The notes under the pieces: generated by a model | Databases searched by the model: none | What the model was told of the DNA's origin: nothing | Seen by the model: only the letters and a program-made list of their open reading frames with translations | From: Lonsdalea iberica | Lineage (GTDB): Bacteria; Pseudomonadota; Gammaproteobacteria; Enterobacterales; Enterobacteriaceae | Reading direction: 5' to 3' | Length of the DNA: 61,310 nucleotides | NCBI RefSeq assembly: GCF_002111585.1 | Contig: NZ_LUTP01000024.1 | Span: 1 to 61,310 of the forward strand | Shown here: in pieces, positions 19,878 through 29,231 of the stretch | How the letters are laid out: every line of letters begins with the position of its first letter | How positions within the stretch are numbered: the first letter of the stretch is position 1 | Program-made: the position numbers and the translations under genes

Positions 19878-20809
19878 TTATGCGTCGCGGTTAAGCCAGG
19901 CCATGTAGTCGGCCACGCCTTCAGCGACGGTGTGGAACGGTTTGTCATAACCGGCCGCACGCAGTTTGGTCAGATCCGCCTGAGTGTAGGACTGATAGCG
20001 GCCCTGCAGTTTTTCCGGAAAGGGAATATACTCAACGCTGCCGGTCTTGTGGTACGCCAGCACGGCGTCGGCGACGGCCTGGAACGACTCAGCCCGGCCG
20101 GTCCCGCAGTTGAAAATACCGGAGACGCCCTGCTTCCAAAACCACAGGTTCACGGCGGCGACGTCGGCGACATAGACGAAGTCGCGCTTAAAGTTTTCGC
20201 TGCCGGAAAACAGCTTCGGATTTTCGCCCTGATGAATTTGCTGATTCAGGTGGAACGCCACGCTGGCCATGCTGCCTTTGTGGCCTTCACGCGGCCCGTA
20301 GACGTTGAAATAGCGGAAGCCGCAGACCTGCGAACCTGCATGCGGCAGAATTTCACGCACATACTGATCGAACAGGAATTTGGAGTAGCCGTAGACATTC
20401 AGCGGCTGTTCGAACTGACGCTCTTCCACGAAATCCTTGCTACGTCCGCCATAGGTGGCGGCGGAAGAGGCGTACAGGAAGGGGATGCTGCGTTCCAGGC
20501 AGTAATGCAGCACCTCTTTGGAGTACTGATAGTTGTTATCCATCATGTATTTGCCGTCCCACTCGGTGGTGGAAGAGCAGGCGCCCTCGTGGAAAATCGC
20601 TTCGATATCACCTAAATCTCGCCGGCGACGATATTAGCGATGAAATCTTCTTTATCGATGTAGTCGGCAATATCCAGATCCGCCAGGTTAGCGAACTTAG
20701 TGCCGTCTTTCAGGTTATCAACTACCAGAATGTCCCGGTAACCCTGGTCATTCAACGCTTTCACGATATTGCTGCCGATAAAGCCGGCGCCGCCAGTCAC
20801 GATAATCAT
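19878..20809 (-). pseudogene. hldD: ADP-L-glycero-D-manno-heptose 6-epimerase, interrupted by a one-base frameshift
   Basis: HldD makes the ADP-L,D-heptose used by WaaC, WaaF and WaaQ. The N-terminal 65 residues ([20 protein letters not shown]..., Rossmann TGGAGFIG at 5-12) are intact from 20809 but run into a TAG at 20612-20614. The rest ([17 protein letters not shown]... to the stop at 19878) continues in another frame. One base is missing near 20617-20620: adding a G restores ...[15 protein letters not shown] and a 310-residue protein, the E. coli length. The two halves are otherwise perfectly conserved. This is either a sequencing error or a very recent mutation. A real loss would give a heptose-less, deep-rough cell with all downstream core genes idle. 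Confidence 0.9.
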
Positions 20810-20835
20810 GGGAATTACCCTTGCTAAGCTGTTAG

Positions 20836-20854
20836 GTGAGGCACCGCGCCTCAC
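20836..20854 (-). promoter_or_regulatory. Hairpin in the hldD leader
   Basis: GTGAGGC and GCCTCAC form a perfect 7-bp stem with a 5-nt loop, 27 bp upstream of the hldD ATG. No T run follows on the minus strand, so it is not an obvious end for yibQ transcription. It could slow read-through from envC-yibQ into the heptose operon. Confidence 0.35.
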
Positions 20855-20907
20855 GCTATCTATTGGGCGCTATCATAGCATTTCATTTTCCAGCGGACAG
20901 CCTGGCA

Positions 20908-21861
20908 TTATCTTTCTACTGGTGGCGTCCCGATGAGGGGAGCGCCCATCCAGGTTTGCCAACGTTGCTTGAGATAGACGACCGGAGCGCTGTTCCCCAT
21001 GTTCTCACTAAGCTGGCTAAGCACCTGCGACTGGGGCATCGACGGCAACTGGCGTTTAGCGCGGCACTGTTGCGGCGCGCGGAACGCGTTTTTCGATGCG
21101 GTGTAGACCGGCAACGGCCGGTAATGCTGCGGTTCCTGAGGTTCGTTCAACAACTGGCTAGGTCGCACCAGTATGATATCGGAGGGCAGTGTGGGCAGCA
21201 TCTGTTGCAGTACGCGCAGGGTGGTGGGATGCGGGTGGCCGATGGCGATAGCGGAACCGTTGCGGCGGGCCAGCTCGACAGCCCGTCTGAATTGTTTGCG
21301 AATGTCGGCTTCGTTCTGGCTATCGTCCAGAAAAACCCTGCGTTTGACGACTTTGACGCCAGTGCCTTCCGCAGCGCGGCTGGCCTGACTGCTGCCGATT
21401 GTCATGCTGTCCAGAAAGTAGAGCGGGTAAGCGGTCATGGCTTGCATGACTTTCTGCATTCCCGGCAGGCTGGCGGTCATAGCGCTGCCCATGTGATTAT
21501 TCAGCCCGACGGCATAGGGGACTTTGCTGACCGCATCGCGCAGAATGCGCTGAATCTCTTCGCTGCTCATGTCCGGACGCAAAGTGTCGCGCTCTAGCGG
21601 CTGTTTACTCATCGGGGCCATGGGCAGATGGATCAAGACTTCGTGGCCCTGCTGGTGGGCCTCCGTCGCCATTTCTCGCGCGTTTGGCGCGTTCGGCAGC
21701 ACAGCGACGGAAATCGCCGTCGGCATAGCCAGCACCTGGCGTTCATTGTGGAGGCGGTAGCCGAAGTCGTCGATAACGATAGACAGTTTGCCGGCCCAGG
21801 CCGGAACAACCAGGCTGCACAGGGCGATAGCCGAGATAACGCGAGAAATAAATGGACGCAA
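20908..21861 (-). CDS. yibQ: Divergent polysaccharide deacetylase YibQ
   Basis: The 317-residue protein has a signal peptide (MRPFISRVISAIALCSLVVPAWA, cut near residue 23). A NodB-like domain of the divergent type follows, with LSIVIDDFGY (26-35), EVLIHLPMAP and IAIGHPHP. Its substrate is not established. It is periplasmic and always follows envC. It starts 2 bp after the envC stop, so the two are coexpressed. The C-terminal tail after about 250 is low in similarity and Gln/Pro-rich. Confidence 0.88.
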   Translation of the reverse strand: MRPFISRVISAIALCSLVVPAWAGKLSIVIDDFGYRLHNERQVLAMPTAISVAVLPNAPNAREMATEAHQQGHEVLIHLPMAPMSKQPLERDTLRPDMSSEEIQRILRDAVSKVPYAVGLNNHMGSAMTASLPGMQKVMQAMTAYPLYFLDSMTIGSSQASRAAEGTGVKVVKRRVFLDDSQNEADIRKQFRRAVELARRNGSAIAIGHPHPTTLRVLQQMLPTLPSDIILVRPSQLLNEPQEPQHYRPLPVYTASKNAFRAPQQCRAKRQLPSMPQSQVLSQLSENMGNSAPVVYLKQRWQTWMGAPLIGTPPVER

Positions 21862-21863
21862 AA

Positions 21864-23141
21864 CTACCTTCCTAACCAGGGGAGTGGGTTAACGGCCTGA
21901 CCTTGACGTCGAATTTCGAAATAGAGCGCCGGCTGGCTTTGTCCGCCGCTGGTGCCGACGAGCGCGATAGGTTGTCCTGCCTTGACCTTGTCGCCGACGG
22001 ATACCAATGCGCTCTGGTTGTATCCATATAGGCTCATGTCGCCTTTACCGTGCTCAACCACCACCATCAGGCCGTAGCCTTGCAGCCAGTCGGCCATCAG
22101 CACGCTGCCGTCCGCGATGGCTTTGACCTCGGTGCCTTCCGGCGCGCCGAGCACGAGACCTTTCCAGCGGAGTTCGCCTTGCAATGGCTCGCCATACCGG
22201 TGCAGGGTTTGACCGCGAATCGGCCAGAAAGCCTGTCCGTCCGGTCTTCCCAGACCGCCGGTGCGCGCCATCAAAGAACGTTCGCTATCGGTAGGGGTGT
22301 AGCGGGTGCCGCTGCGTTTCGCCTTATCTTCTTTCTCTCTGACGCGCGCGGCCTCCCGGGCTTCTCGCTCGGCGCGCGCGCGCGCTTCCCGTTCGGCGCG
22401 GGCGATTTTGTCGCGCAGGCGCGCTTCGTTTTGGCGCAGTTCAGTCAGCTGCTGTTGATCTTTTTCCAGCGTGCTTTCCAGCGTGCTGAGCGTCTTCTGG
22501 CGTTCGCCTTGGGCCTGTTCGAGGGTTTTCTGTTGCTGCTGTTGTTCGCTGAGCAAACTTTGCTGACGCGCCAGCCGGTCTCCCAGCGCCTGTTTTTGCT
22601 GCGCAAGGTCGGTGCGCGTTTGCTGCAAATGGGCGATGGATTCCTGACGGGCCTGATTCAGATATCCGAAGTAAGCCAAAATGCGTTCGCGACGCTGGCT
22701 TTCCTCGCCGCTCAGAATGAGTTGAATACCGCTGTGTTGACCCTGACGGAAGGCCGCGTCCAGTTGTTGTGAGAGCAGTTGTTCCTGCGCTTTCTGACGC
22801 GACAGCAGTTTGGCGATAGAGGCGTTGAGCGCCTTGATTTCCTGCGCGAGACTCTCCAACGTGGCGCGCGTTTCCCGCAACTGGCGGCTGGATTGTGAAA
22901 TCGACTGTTCCTGCCGTTTCAACTGCTCCAGCAGCGCGCTGCGCCGTTGCTGTTGTTCTCTCACGCTCTTCTCTTTAGCCGCGATATTCTGCTGCAAAGA
23001 TTTGAGCTGTTGTTGGCTGTCGTCGGCCGAGCTGCAAAATGGCGACAGCAAAGCGCCAATGCATAATGCACTGGCGCAGCGAAGTCGCCGACGTTGGCGG
23101 CCTGTTGTGCATAACGGTACAGAAAACGCGCTTTTATTCAT
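21864..23141 (-). CDS. envC: Murein hydrolase activator EnvC
   Basis: The 425-residue periplasmic protein has an N-terminal signal region (about 1-40), two long coiled-coil stretches rich in Gln and Arg (about 42-280) and a C-terminal LytM/M23 domain (about 315-425, ending YFEIRRQGQAVNPLPWLGR). In E. coli EnvC is recruited by FtsEX to the septum and switches on the amidases AmiA and AmiB; its LytM domain has lost the catalytic residues. It heads envC-yibQ. In E. coli gpmM lies directly upstream, but here only a 293-bp gap remains. Confidence 0.94.
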   Translation of the reverse strand: MNKSAFSVPLCTTGRQRRRLRCASALCIGALLSPFCSSADDSQQQLKSLQQNIAAKEKSVREQQQRRSALLEQLKRQEQSISQSSRQLRETRATLESLAQEIKALNASIAKLLSRQKAQEQLLSQQLDAAFRQGQHSGIQLILSGEESQRRERILAYFGYLNQARQESIAHLQQTRTDLAQQKQALGDRLARQQSLLSEQQQQQKTLEQAQGERQKTLSTLESTLEKDQQQLTELRQNEARLRDKIARAEREARARAEREAREAARVREKEDKAKRSGTRYTPTDSERSLMARTGGLGRPDGQAFWPIRGQTLHRYGEPLQGELRWKGLVLGAPEGTEVKAIADGSVLMADWLQGYGLMVVVEHGKGDMSLYGYNQSALVSVGDKVKAGQPIALVGTSGGQSQPALYFEIRRQGQAVNPLPWLGR

Positions 23142-23434
23142 GATGATGGATTATTCCACGATGCACAGCCGCTGACCAGTTGTGTCGCTCAGGGTTTCTA
23201 TTACTAACTGTGTGCGAGAGATGCCGGCGCAGGCTGCAATGACATCAATAATAGATAAGGGGAAGGCGCTCCGCATAAAATGATCGTTCGCGGCGTTTTA
23301 TGGCGGGATTTTATGTCGCTGCGTCTAGATTCGCTCCGCGATATTGGCTTTCAGGCTGTAATTGCCCTATCGCGCAGGTATACTCAAACACCTCAATATT
23401 GATTGCTTAACTGATTCCGGAGTCGTTACACCTC

Positions 23435-23878
23435 ATGCAAGACATTATGCAAGAGATTATGCCATTCGTTAGCAGACACCCGATCCTCAGCCTGGCCTGG
23501 GTTGTGTTGCTTGTTTTGGTCATCGTGCTTACGTTTAAAAGTAAGTTTTCGAAGGTAAAAGAGGTTGCTCGTACAGAAGCAATCCGACTCATCAATAAAG
23601 AAGATGCGGTCGTTGTGGATTTGCGTACGCGCGAAGAGTATCGCCGTGGACACATCGCGAGTTCTATCAACCTGTTACCGAACGATATTAAAAACGGTAG
23701 CCTGGGTGAGCTGGAAAAACACAAGGCTCAGCCCGTCATCGTGGTCTGCGCCAACGGGATGGCTTCTCGTCAGCCGGCGGAGCAGCTCTTCAACGCGGGC
23801 TTTACCCGTGTCGTGATCCTGAAAGAGGGGCTCACGGGTTGGAGCGGCGAAAACCTTCCACTGGTGCGCGGCAAGTAA
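23435..23878 (+). CDS. yibN: Membrane-anchored rhodanese-like protein YibN
   Basis: The 147-residue protein has one N-terminal membrane helix (about 16-33, [18 protein letters not shown]). A cytosolic rhodanese domain follows, with [22 protein letters not shown] (59-80) and an active-site loop VVCANGMAS whose Cys105 could carry persulfide. A second ATG at 23447 would give the 143-residue form seen in E. coli. CCGGAG at 23415-23420 lies far upstream of either start. The E. coli protein has lost this Cys (GSGM in place of ANGM), so the copy here may be the more active form. It is upstream of secB, with grxC missing in between. Confidence 0.9.
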   Translation: MQDIMQEIMPFVSRHPILSLAWVVLLVLVIVLTFKSKFSKVKEVARTEAIRLINKEDAVVVDLRTREEYRRGHIASSINLLPNDIKNGSLGELEKHKAQPVIVVCANGMASRQPAEQLFNAGFTRVVILKEGLTGWSGENLPLVRGK

Positions 23879-24001
23879 CCCGGACGGCTGTCCGTCGCGC
23901 CCGCGGCAATGATTGACCGGGCGCGAGCCCTTAGCGATGGCGTTGACTTTCCGCAGACAGGGAAGCGCGTCAAGGAAATCTAATAAAAGGTATTTTTAAC
24001 T

Positions 24002-24475
24002 ATGTCCGAACACAACAACGTCGAAACTTCATTCCAAATCCAGCGTATTTACACCAAAGATATCTCTTTCGAAGCACCGAAGGCACCGCAGGTGTTTCAG
24101 CAGGAGTGGAGCCCTGAGGTCAAACTGGATCTGGATACGGCGTCAAGCCAGCTGGCCGATGACGTTTACGAAGTGGTACTGCGTGTCACGGTGACGGCGC
24201 TGCTGGGTGAAGAAACGGCGTTCCTGTGTGAAGTTCAGCAAGCGGGTATTTTCACCGTTGCCGGTCTGGAAGGTCCGCAGCTGGCTCATTGCCTGGGCGC
24301 TTACTGCCCGAACGTACTGTTCCCGTATGCGCGCGAGTGCATCACCAGCCTGGTTTCCCGTGGTACTTTCCCGCAGCTGAACCTGGCGCCGGTCAACTTT
24401 GATGCTCTGTTCATGAACTACCTGGAACAGCAAGCCTCGGAAGAAGGCGCCGCCGCGCCGCAGCTGGATGCCTGA
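24002..24475 (+). CDS. secB: Protein-export chaperone SecB
   Basis: The 157-residue acidic tetrameric chaperone holds preproteins unfolded and hands them to SecA. Conserved segments [17 protein letters not shown] (13-29), [31 protein letters not shown] and [15 protein letters not shown] are present. The stop TGA at 24473-24475 overlaps the gpsA ATG at 24475, so gpsA is translationally coupled, as in E. coli. The 123-bp gap upstream holds two GC-rich hairpins but no glutaredoxin gene. Confidence 0.97.
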   Translation: MSEHNNVETSFQIQRIYTKDISFEAPKAPQVFQQEWSPEVKLDLDTASSQLADDVYEVVLRVTVTALLGEETAFLCEVQQAGIFTVAGLEGPQLAHCLGAYCPNVLFPYARECITSLVSRGTFPQLNLAPVNFDALFMNYLEQQASEEGAAAPQLDA

Positions 24476-25491
24476 TGAACATGCCTGATGCTTCCATGAC
24501 CGTTATCGGCGCCGGCTCATACGGCACCGCACTGGCGATCACGCTGGCGCGCAACGGCCATAACGTGGTGCTCTGGGGACATGATCCTGTCCATGTGCAA
24601 GCGTTGCAAGATGCCCGTTGCAACCAGGCGTTTCTGCCGGACGTGCCTTTTCCTGACACGTTGCGGCCGGAGAGCGATCTGGCGCGTGCGGTGGCCGCCA
24701 GCCCAAATATTCTGGTGGTGGTGCCGAGTCATGTGTTCGGCGACGTTCTACGTCAGATCAAGCCGTATCTGCGTGCGGATGCGCGCATCGTTTGGGCGAC
24801 CAAAGGGCTGGAAGCCGAAACCGGGCGTTTATTGCAGGACGTGGCTCGGGAAGCGTTGGGCGACGCAATACCTTTAGCGGTGCTGTCGGGGCCGACGTTC
24901 GCCAAAGAACTGGCTGCCGGCTTGCCTACCGCTATCGCGCTGGCGTCGACGGACAGCCAGTTTGCCGATGACCTGCAGGAACTCTTGCACTGCGGCAAGA
25001 GTTTCCGAGTTTATCGCAATCCGGATTTTATCGGCGTGCAACTGGGCGGCGCGGTTAAAAACGTGATCGCTATTGGCGCGGGTATGTCGGATGGGATGGG
25101 TTTCGGCGCGAATGCCCGTACGGCATTAATTACCCGAGGTCTGACGGAAATGACTCGCCTTGGCGTGGCGCTGGGGGCGGATCCTTCGACGTTTATGGGG
25201 ATGGCCGGACTGGGCGATTTGGTCCTGACCTGTACCGACGATCAGTCGCGTAACCGACGTTTCGGCATGATGCTGGGGCAGGGGATGAGCGTAGATGCGG
25301 CCCGTGACCAGATTGGTCAGGTTGTGGAAGGTTACCGCAATACCAAAGAAGTCATGGCCCTTTCCAAGCGTCTTAACGTTGAGATGCCGATTACCGAACA
25401 GTTGTGGCAGGTGCTTTACTGCGGCAAAGATGCACGAGAAGCCGCGCTGAGCCTGCTGGGCCGGTCGCGTAAGGACGAGAGCGCCCGCTAA
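24475..25491 (+). CDS. gpsA: Glycerol-3-phosphate dehydrogenase [NAD(P)+]
   Basis: The 338-residue enzyme reduces dihydroxyacetone phosphate to sn-glycerol 3-phosphate for phospholipid synthesis. A Rossmann motif [14 protein letters not shown] lies at 8-21. Further motifs are [16 protein letters not shown] and the catalytic-lysine segment [14 protein letters not shown]. The ATG overlaps the secB stop by one base. The order secB-gpsA-cysE is that of E. coli, where gpsA and cysE are cotranscribed. Confidence 0.97.
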   Translation: MNMPDASMTVIGAGSYGTALAITLARNGHNVVLWGHDPVHVQALQDARCNQAFLPDVPFPDTLRPESDLARAVAASPNILVVVPSHVFGDVLRQIKPYLRADARIVWATKGLEAETGRLLQDVAREALGDAIPLAVLSGPTFAKELAAGLPTAIALASTDSQFADDLQELLHCGKSFRVYRNPDFIGVQLGGAVKNVIAIGAGMSDGMGFGANARTALITRGLTEMTRLGVALGADPSTFMGMAGLGDLVLTCTDDQSRNRRFGMMLGQGMSVDAARDQIGQVVEGYRNTKEVMALSKRLNVEMPITEQLWQVLYCGKDAREAALSLLGRSRKDESAR

Positions 25492-25600
25492 TCCCTTTTC
25501 TAGGACAACGGGCATTCGCCGCCTGATGGCGCCTATCTCGTTTTGCCCTGCAGAGAGAAGACATGACTTTAGTACGCGAGGACTTCGGAGGACGGTTGCA

Positions 25601-26419
25601 ATGTCGAATGATGAATTAGAGCTGGTCTGGAATAACATCAAAGATGAGGCACGAAGTCTGGCTGACTGCGAACCCATGCTGGCCAGTTTTTTTCATGCGA
25701 CATTGCTGAAACATGAGAATCTGAGCAGCGCCATGAGCTATATGCTGGCAAACAAGCTGGCCAGTTCCACTATGCCTGCCATTGCCATTCGTGAAGTGCT
25801 GGAAGAGGCCTACGGGGCCGATCCTCAGATGATTGTCTCCGCGGCGCGCGATATTCAAGCTGTCTGTCTGCGCGATCCCGCGGTGGATAAATACTCAACG
25901 CCATTGCTCTACCTAAAAGGGTTTCACGCGCTGCAGGCCTACCGCATCGGTCATTGGCTCTGGTTGCAGGATCGCCGTGCGCTGGCGGCCTACTTTCAAA
26001 ATCAAATCTCCGTATCCTTCGGGGTAGATATCCATCCTGCGGCGAGCATCGGCTGCGGCATCATGCTGGACCACGCGACCGGGATCGTCATCGGCGAGAC
26101 CGCTATCGTGGAAAACGATGTGTCGATTCTTCAGTCGGTTACGCTGGGCGGAACCGGTAAAACGTCCGGCGACCGCCATCCCAAAATCCGTGAAGGGGTG
26201 ATGATCGGCGCTGGCGCCAAAATTTTAGGAAATATTGAGGTGGGACGTGGAGCCAAAATCGGCGCGGGTTCCGTGGTGCTGCAACCGGTTCCTCCTCATA
26301 CCACCGCCGCCGGTGTGCCGGCGCGTATTGTGGGCCGGCCTGAAACAGATAAACCTTCCATGGATATGGATCAATATTTCAACGGCGCTCACGGTTTTGA
26401 GTACGGAGACGGCATTTGA
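25601..26419 (+). CDS. cysE: Serine O-acetyltransferase
   Basis: The 272-residue enzyme makes O-acetylserine from serine and acetyl-CoA, the committed step of cysteine synthesis, and is feedback-inhibited by cysteine. An N-terminal helical domain (about 1-140) is followed by a left-handed beta-helix of hexapeptide repeats. These include DIHPAASIGCGIMLDHATGI and the regular GVMIGAGAKILGNIEVG. The inhibitor-binding C-terminal tail ends FEYGDGI. The start at 25601 follows GGAGGACGGTTGCA; the open frame reaches back to 25526 without homology. It lies 109 bp after gpsA. Confidence 0.96.
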   Translation: MSNDELELVWNNIKDEARSLADCEPMLASFFHATLLKHENLSSAMSYMLANKLASSTMPAIAIREVLEEAYGADPQMIVSAARDIQAVCLRDPAVDKYSTPLLYLKGFHALQAYRIGHWLWLQDRRALAAYFQNQISVSFGVDIHPAASIGCGIMLDHATGIVIGETAIVENDVSILQSVTLGGTGKTSGDRHPKIREGVMIGAGAKILGNIEVGRGAKIGAGSVVLQPVPPHTTAAGVPARIVGRPETDKPSMDMDQYFNGAHGFEYGDGI

Positions 26420-26640
26420 GCGCTGTCGGTCTTGATGCGCTCAAGCGCTCTTGGAATGAGGCTCCGCACTCGGCTCTGCGTCGCCTGTCCTCGTAGTGTG
26501 AGCTATCCTGAATAGCGACGCGATTTTTTCTGTCTGAGACCACACATGTTATTTCTATTTTTTCCCATCGCCGCGCCCTCTGAAAAGACACCACCTTGAC
26601 AGCGGCTGCACGGATTTTTATGAGTGATTGAGAACTGGAT

Positions 26641-27255
26641 ATGTTGTTGAAATTAGCTGTACCTTCTCGGTGTTTACCCCTATTGACCGTACTCTCGGCC
26701 CCGGTGATGGCTGAAGATATGGCTTCCAAAAACGCTTCCATAAATGCGGAAGATCAGGAAACGACGACGTCGGAAGCGGGGTTTTGGCAACGGGCCAAAA
26801 CTAATCTGTCCACAACCTGGAACGCGCCGCAGTCATACGATCTCTACGTACCCACGATCACCTGGCATAACCGCTGGACGTACGATAAAGAAAAGACCGA
26901 TCGCTACAATGAACGTCCGTGGGGCGCGGGCTTCGGCGTGACGCGGTTTGATCAGGACGGCGACTGGCACGGCCTGTATCTGATGGCGTTCAAGGACTCA
27001 TTCAACAAGTGGGAACCGATTGGAGGCTACGGCTACGAAAAACGCTGGCAGCCGACGACCAATGGCGATTTCCATCTGGGGCTGGGCTTCACGGCGGGCG
27101 TGACCATGCGGGATAACTGGAACTACATCCCGATTCCGGTGCTTCTGCCATTGGCCTCCATCAACTATCAGCGTTTGTCGTTCCAGGCGACCTACATTCC
27201 CGGTACCTACAACAACGGCAACGTATTCTTCGCCTGGCTGCGCTGGCAGTTCTAA
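26641..27255 (+). CDS. pagP: Lipid A palmitoyltransferase PagP
   Basis: The 204-residue outer membrane enzyme moves a palmitate from phospholipid to lipid A, strengthening the membrane against cationic peptides. A signal peptide (about 1-24, ending APVMA) is followed by a longer linker than in E. coli (about 25-55) and then the eight-stranded barrel. The catalytic residues are visible as His76 (ITWHNRW) and Asp119-Ser120 (MAFKDS). The barrel ends in the usual aromatic residue (RWQF). In E. coli pagP is PhoPQ-controlled, but no PhoP box is clear upstream here. It sits at the junction between the cysE and metR neighbourhoods. Confidence 0.93.
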   Translation: MLLKLAVPSRCLPLLTVLSAPVMAEDMASKNASINAEDQETTTSEAGFWQRAKTNLSTTWNAPQSYDLYVPTITWHNRWTYDKEKTDRYNERPWGAGFGVTRFDQDGDWHGLYLMAFKDSFNKWEPIGGYGYEKRWQPTTNGDFHLGLGFTAGVTMRDNWNYIPIPVLLPLASINYQRLSFQATYIPGTYNNGNVFFAWLRWQF

Positions 27256-27374
27256 GTTCTTAACGTGAAATGCGGCTGACAATTGCGCTTTATTTGTTCG
27301 GTTGTCAACCGCATTGGTGAAAGATCGCGCGTAGAACTCATTTACAATAGCGGTTCCCGTTGAGTGCTATTTAA

Positions 27375-28286
27375 GTGAGTCACCCCGTGCCATTACTGAT
27401 CGTTACGACTATTCTGTGGGCCTTTTCCTTCAGCCTGATTGGCGAATACCTGGCGGGTCACGTCGACAGCTGGTTCTCGGTGCTGATGCGCGTCGGGCTC
27501 GCCGCCTTAATCTTTCTGCCTTTCCTGCGCTGGCGGGGCTACGCGCCGCGCGCGCTGCTGCTTTATCTGCTGGTGGGCGCCTGCCAGCTGGGCATCATGT
27601 ACCTGTTCGCTTTCCAGGCCTATCTCTATCTCACCGTGCCGGAATTCCTGCTGTTTACCGTCATGACACCGCTGTATGTGACGCTCATTTACGATCTGCT
27701 AAAGCGTGAGCCGCTGCGATGGGGCTACGCGCTCAGCGCGTTACTGGCTGTGGCGGGCGCGGCGGTGATTCGGTACGACGGCATCAGCGGACAATTCTGG
27801 TGGGGCCTATTGTTGGTGCAGGCGGCCAATATCTTCTTTGCCATCGGACAGGTTGGCTATAAGCGGCTGATGGAGGTCTACCCCATGCCGCAGCACAGCG
27901 CATTCTCATGGTTTTATCTGGGGGCGCTGAGCGTTTCAGTGGCGGCTTGGCTGCTCTTCGGCGACGCGCATAAGTTGCCGACCACCTCGGTGCAGTGGGG
28001 CGTACTGATATGGCTGGGAATTGGGGCATCCGGCATCGGTTATTTCATGTGGAACTATGGCGCGACGCAGGTGGATGCCGGAACGTTGGGAATTATGAAC
28101 AATTTTCACGTTCCGGCAGGCCTGCTGGTCAATTTCGCGATCTGGCAGGAACGACCGCATTGGCCGAGTTTTATTGTCGGCTCGGCCGTTATTCTATCGT
28201 CGCTGTGGGTACATCAGCGTTGGGTTGCGAAGCGTCCCGTACGAACGGCAGATGCGAACAGGCGTGCTGACGCGCCGAACGAATAA
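27375..28286 (+). CDS. yigM: EamA-type transporter, biotin transporter BioP (YigM)
   Basis: The protein has about 303 residues and ten predicted membrane helices in two EamA repeats. The similarity to E. coli YigM runs end to end (for example [25 protein letters not shown] and [22 protein letters not shown]). YigM was identified as a biotin importer in E. coli. Both candidate starts are GTG: 27375, or 27387, which aligns better with the E. coli N-terminus. Its last 98 bp overlap the 3' end of metR on the other strand. It is next to metR, as in E. coli. Confidence 0.88.
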   Translation: MSHPVPLLIVTTILWAFSFSLIGEYLAGHVDSWFSVLMRVGLAALIFLPFLRWRGYAPRALLLYLLVGACQLGIMYLFAFQAYLYLTVPEFLLFTVMTPLYVTLIYDLLKREPLRWGYALSALLAVAGAAVIRYDGISGQFWWGLLLVQAANIFFAIGQVGYKRLMEVYPMPQHSAFSWFYLGALSVSVAAWLLFGDAHKLPTTSVQWGVLIWLGIGASGIGYFMWNYGATQVDAGTLGIMNNFHVPAGLLVNFAIWQERPHWPSFIVGSAVILSSLWVHQRWVAKRPVRTADANRRADAPNE

Positions 28287-29127
28287 AGGCGTCTATCACC
28301 GGTTGACGCTGTTCGCCATCGCGCACTGCGGCGTACAGCCGGCTCCACAATCCTTTCCCCAGCGTTTTGGTGACGACCAGTCCCTGACGTTCGAAACTTT
28401 CCACCACCCAGTGCGGCAGCGCGGCGATCCCCATGTGGGCCGCCACCATTTGGATAAGCAGCAGCGTATTGTCTACATTCTTCAGCGCCGGGCTGACGCC
28501 CGCGGGTTGCAGGAAGTGACGCCAGATATCCAGGCGCTGGCGCTGCACGGGGTAGATCATCAGCGTTTCCTCACTGAGATCTTCCGGGTCGATCTGCTCT
28601 TTCGCCGCCAGAGGATGGTCGGGGGACAGCACCAATCGGACTTCGAAGTCGAACATTGGCGAATAGTGCAGACCGCTACGCGGTAAAATATCTGAAGTCA
28701 TCACCAGATCCAGCGTTCCTTGCTGCAAAGCAGGCTGCGGGTCGAACGTAACGCCGGACTTGAAGTCCATGGCGACCTGCGGCCAGCTCTGATGGAAATT
28801 CTCCAACGCCGGCGTTAGCCACTGAATGCAGCTGTGGCATTCAATAGCCAGACGCAGCGTGGCCTGGTGAGGTTCGTGGCAGGCCTGTAGCGCCTGCTGG
28901 ATCTGCGGCAGCACCTGCTCCGCCAAGTGCAGCAAAATATCGCCTTGCGGCGTGAATCGCAGCGGTTGGCTCTTACGGACGAATAGCCGAAATCCTAAAC
29001 GTTGTTCCAGATCGCTAAATTGATGCGACAGCGCGGATTGCGTTTGATGGAGCTGTGCGGCGGCGGCGGCTAACGATCCTGTATTGCGCAGCGCCAGCAG
29101 CGTCCGTAAGTGTTTGAGTTCGATCAT
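28189..29127 (-). CDS. metR: LysR-type regulator MetR
   Basis: The 312-residue protein activates metE and other methionine genes, with homocysteine as coeffector. The N-terminal winged helix-turn-helix (about 1-60) contains [29 protein letters not shown], and the effector domain runs from about 88 to 300. It is divergent from metE across 104 bp that hold the shared control sites. Its 3' end overlaps bioP/yigM by 98 bp in the antisense direction. The C-terminus differs from E. coli only in the last few residues. Confidence 0.96.
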   Translation of the reverse strand: MIELKHLRTLLALRNTGSLAAAAAQLHQTQSALSHQFSDLEQRLGFRLFVRKSQPLRFTPQGDILLHLAEQVLPQIQQALQACHEPHQATLRLAIECHSCIQWLTPALENFHQSWPQVAMDFKSGVTFDPQPALQQGTLDLVMTSDILPRSGLHYSPMFDFEVRLVLSPDHPLAAKEQIDPEDLSEETLMIYPVQRQRLDIWRHFLQPAGVSPALKNVDNTLLLIQMVAAHMGIAALPHWVVESFERQGLVVTKTLGKGLWSRLYAAVRDGEQRQPVIDAFIRSARQHACSHLPFVRDASQPNADVPTATIE

Positions 29128-29135
29128 GAGAGTCC

Positions 29136-29215
29136 TTCACAGTGACAGTGAATAAATTGCGCTTGTGCTTACTACACTACCTGCGGATTATGGATGTGTA
29201 AACATCCGGACGGCT
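29136..29215. promoter_or_regulatory. metR-metE divergent control region
   Basis: The dyad TTCAC-N7-GTGAA at 29136-29152 lies close to the metR start. Two adjacent octamers at 29200-29215, AAACATCC and GGACGGCT, match the MetJ box AGACGTCT at 5 and 6 of 8 positions, next to the metE start. A GGATGT/ACATCC hairpin at 29192-29207 overlaps the first box. MetR and MetJ control is expected from E. coli, but the exact sites are only suggestive. Confidence 0.4.
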
Positions 29216-29231
29216 AAATGGGAATTCAAGC

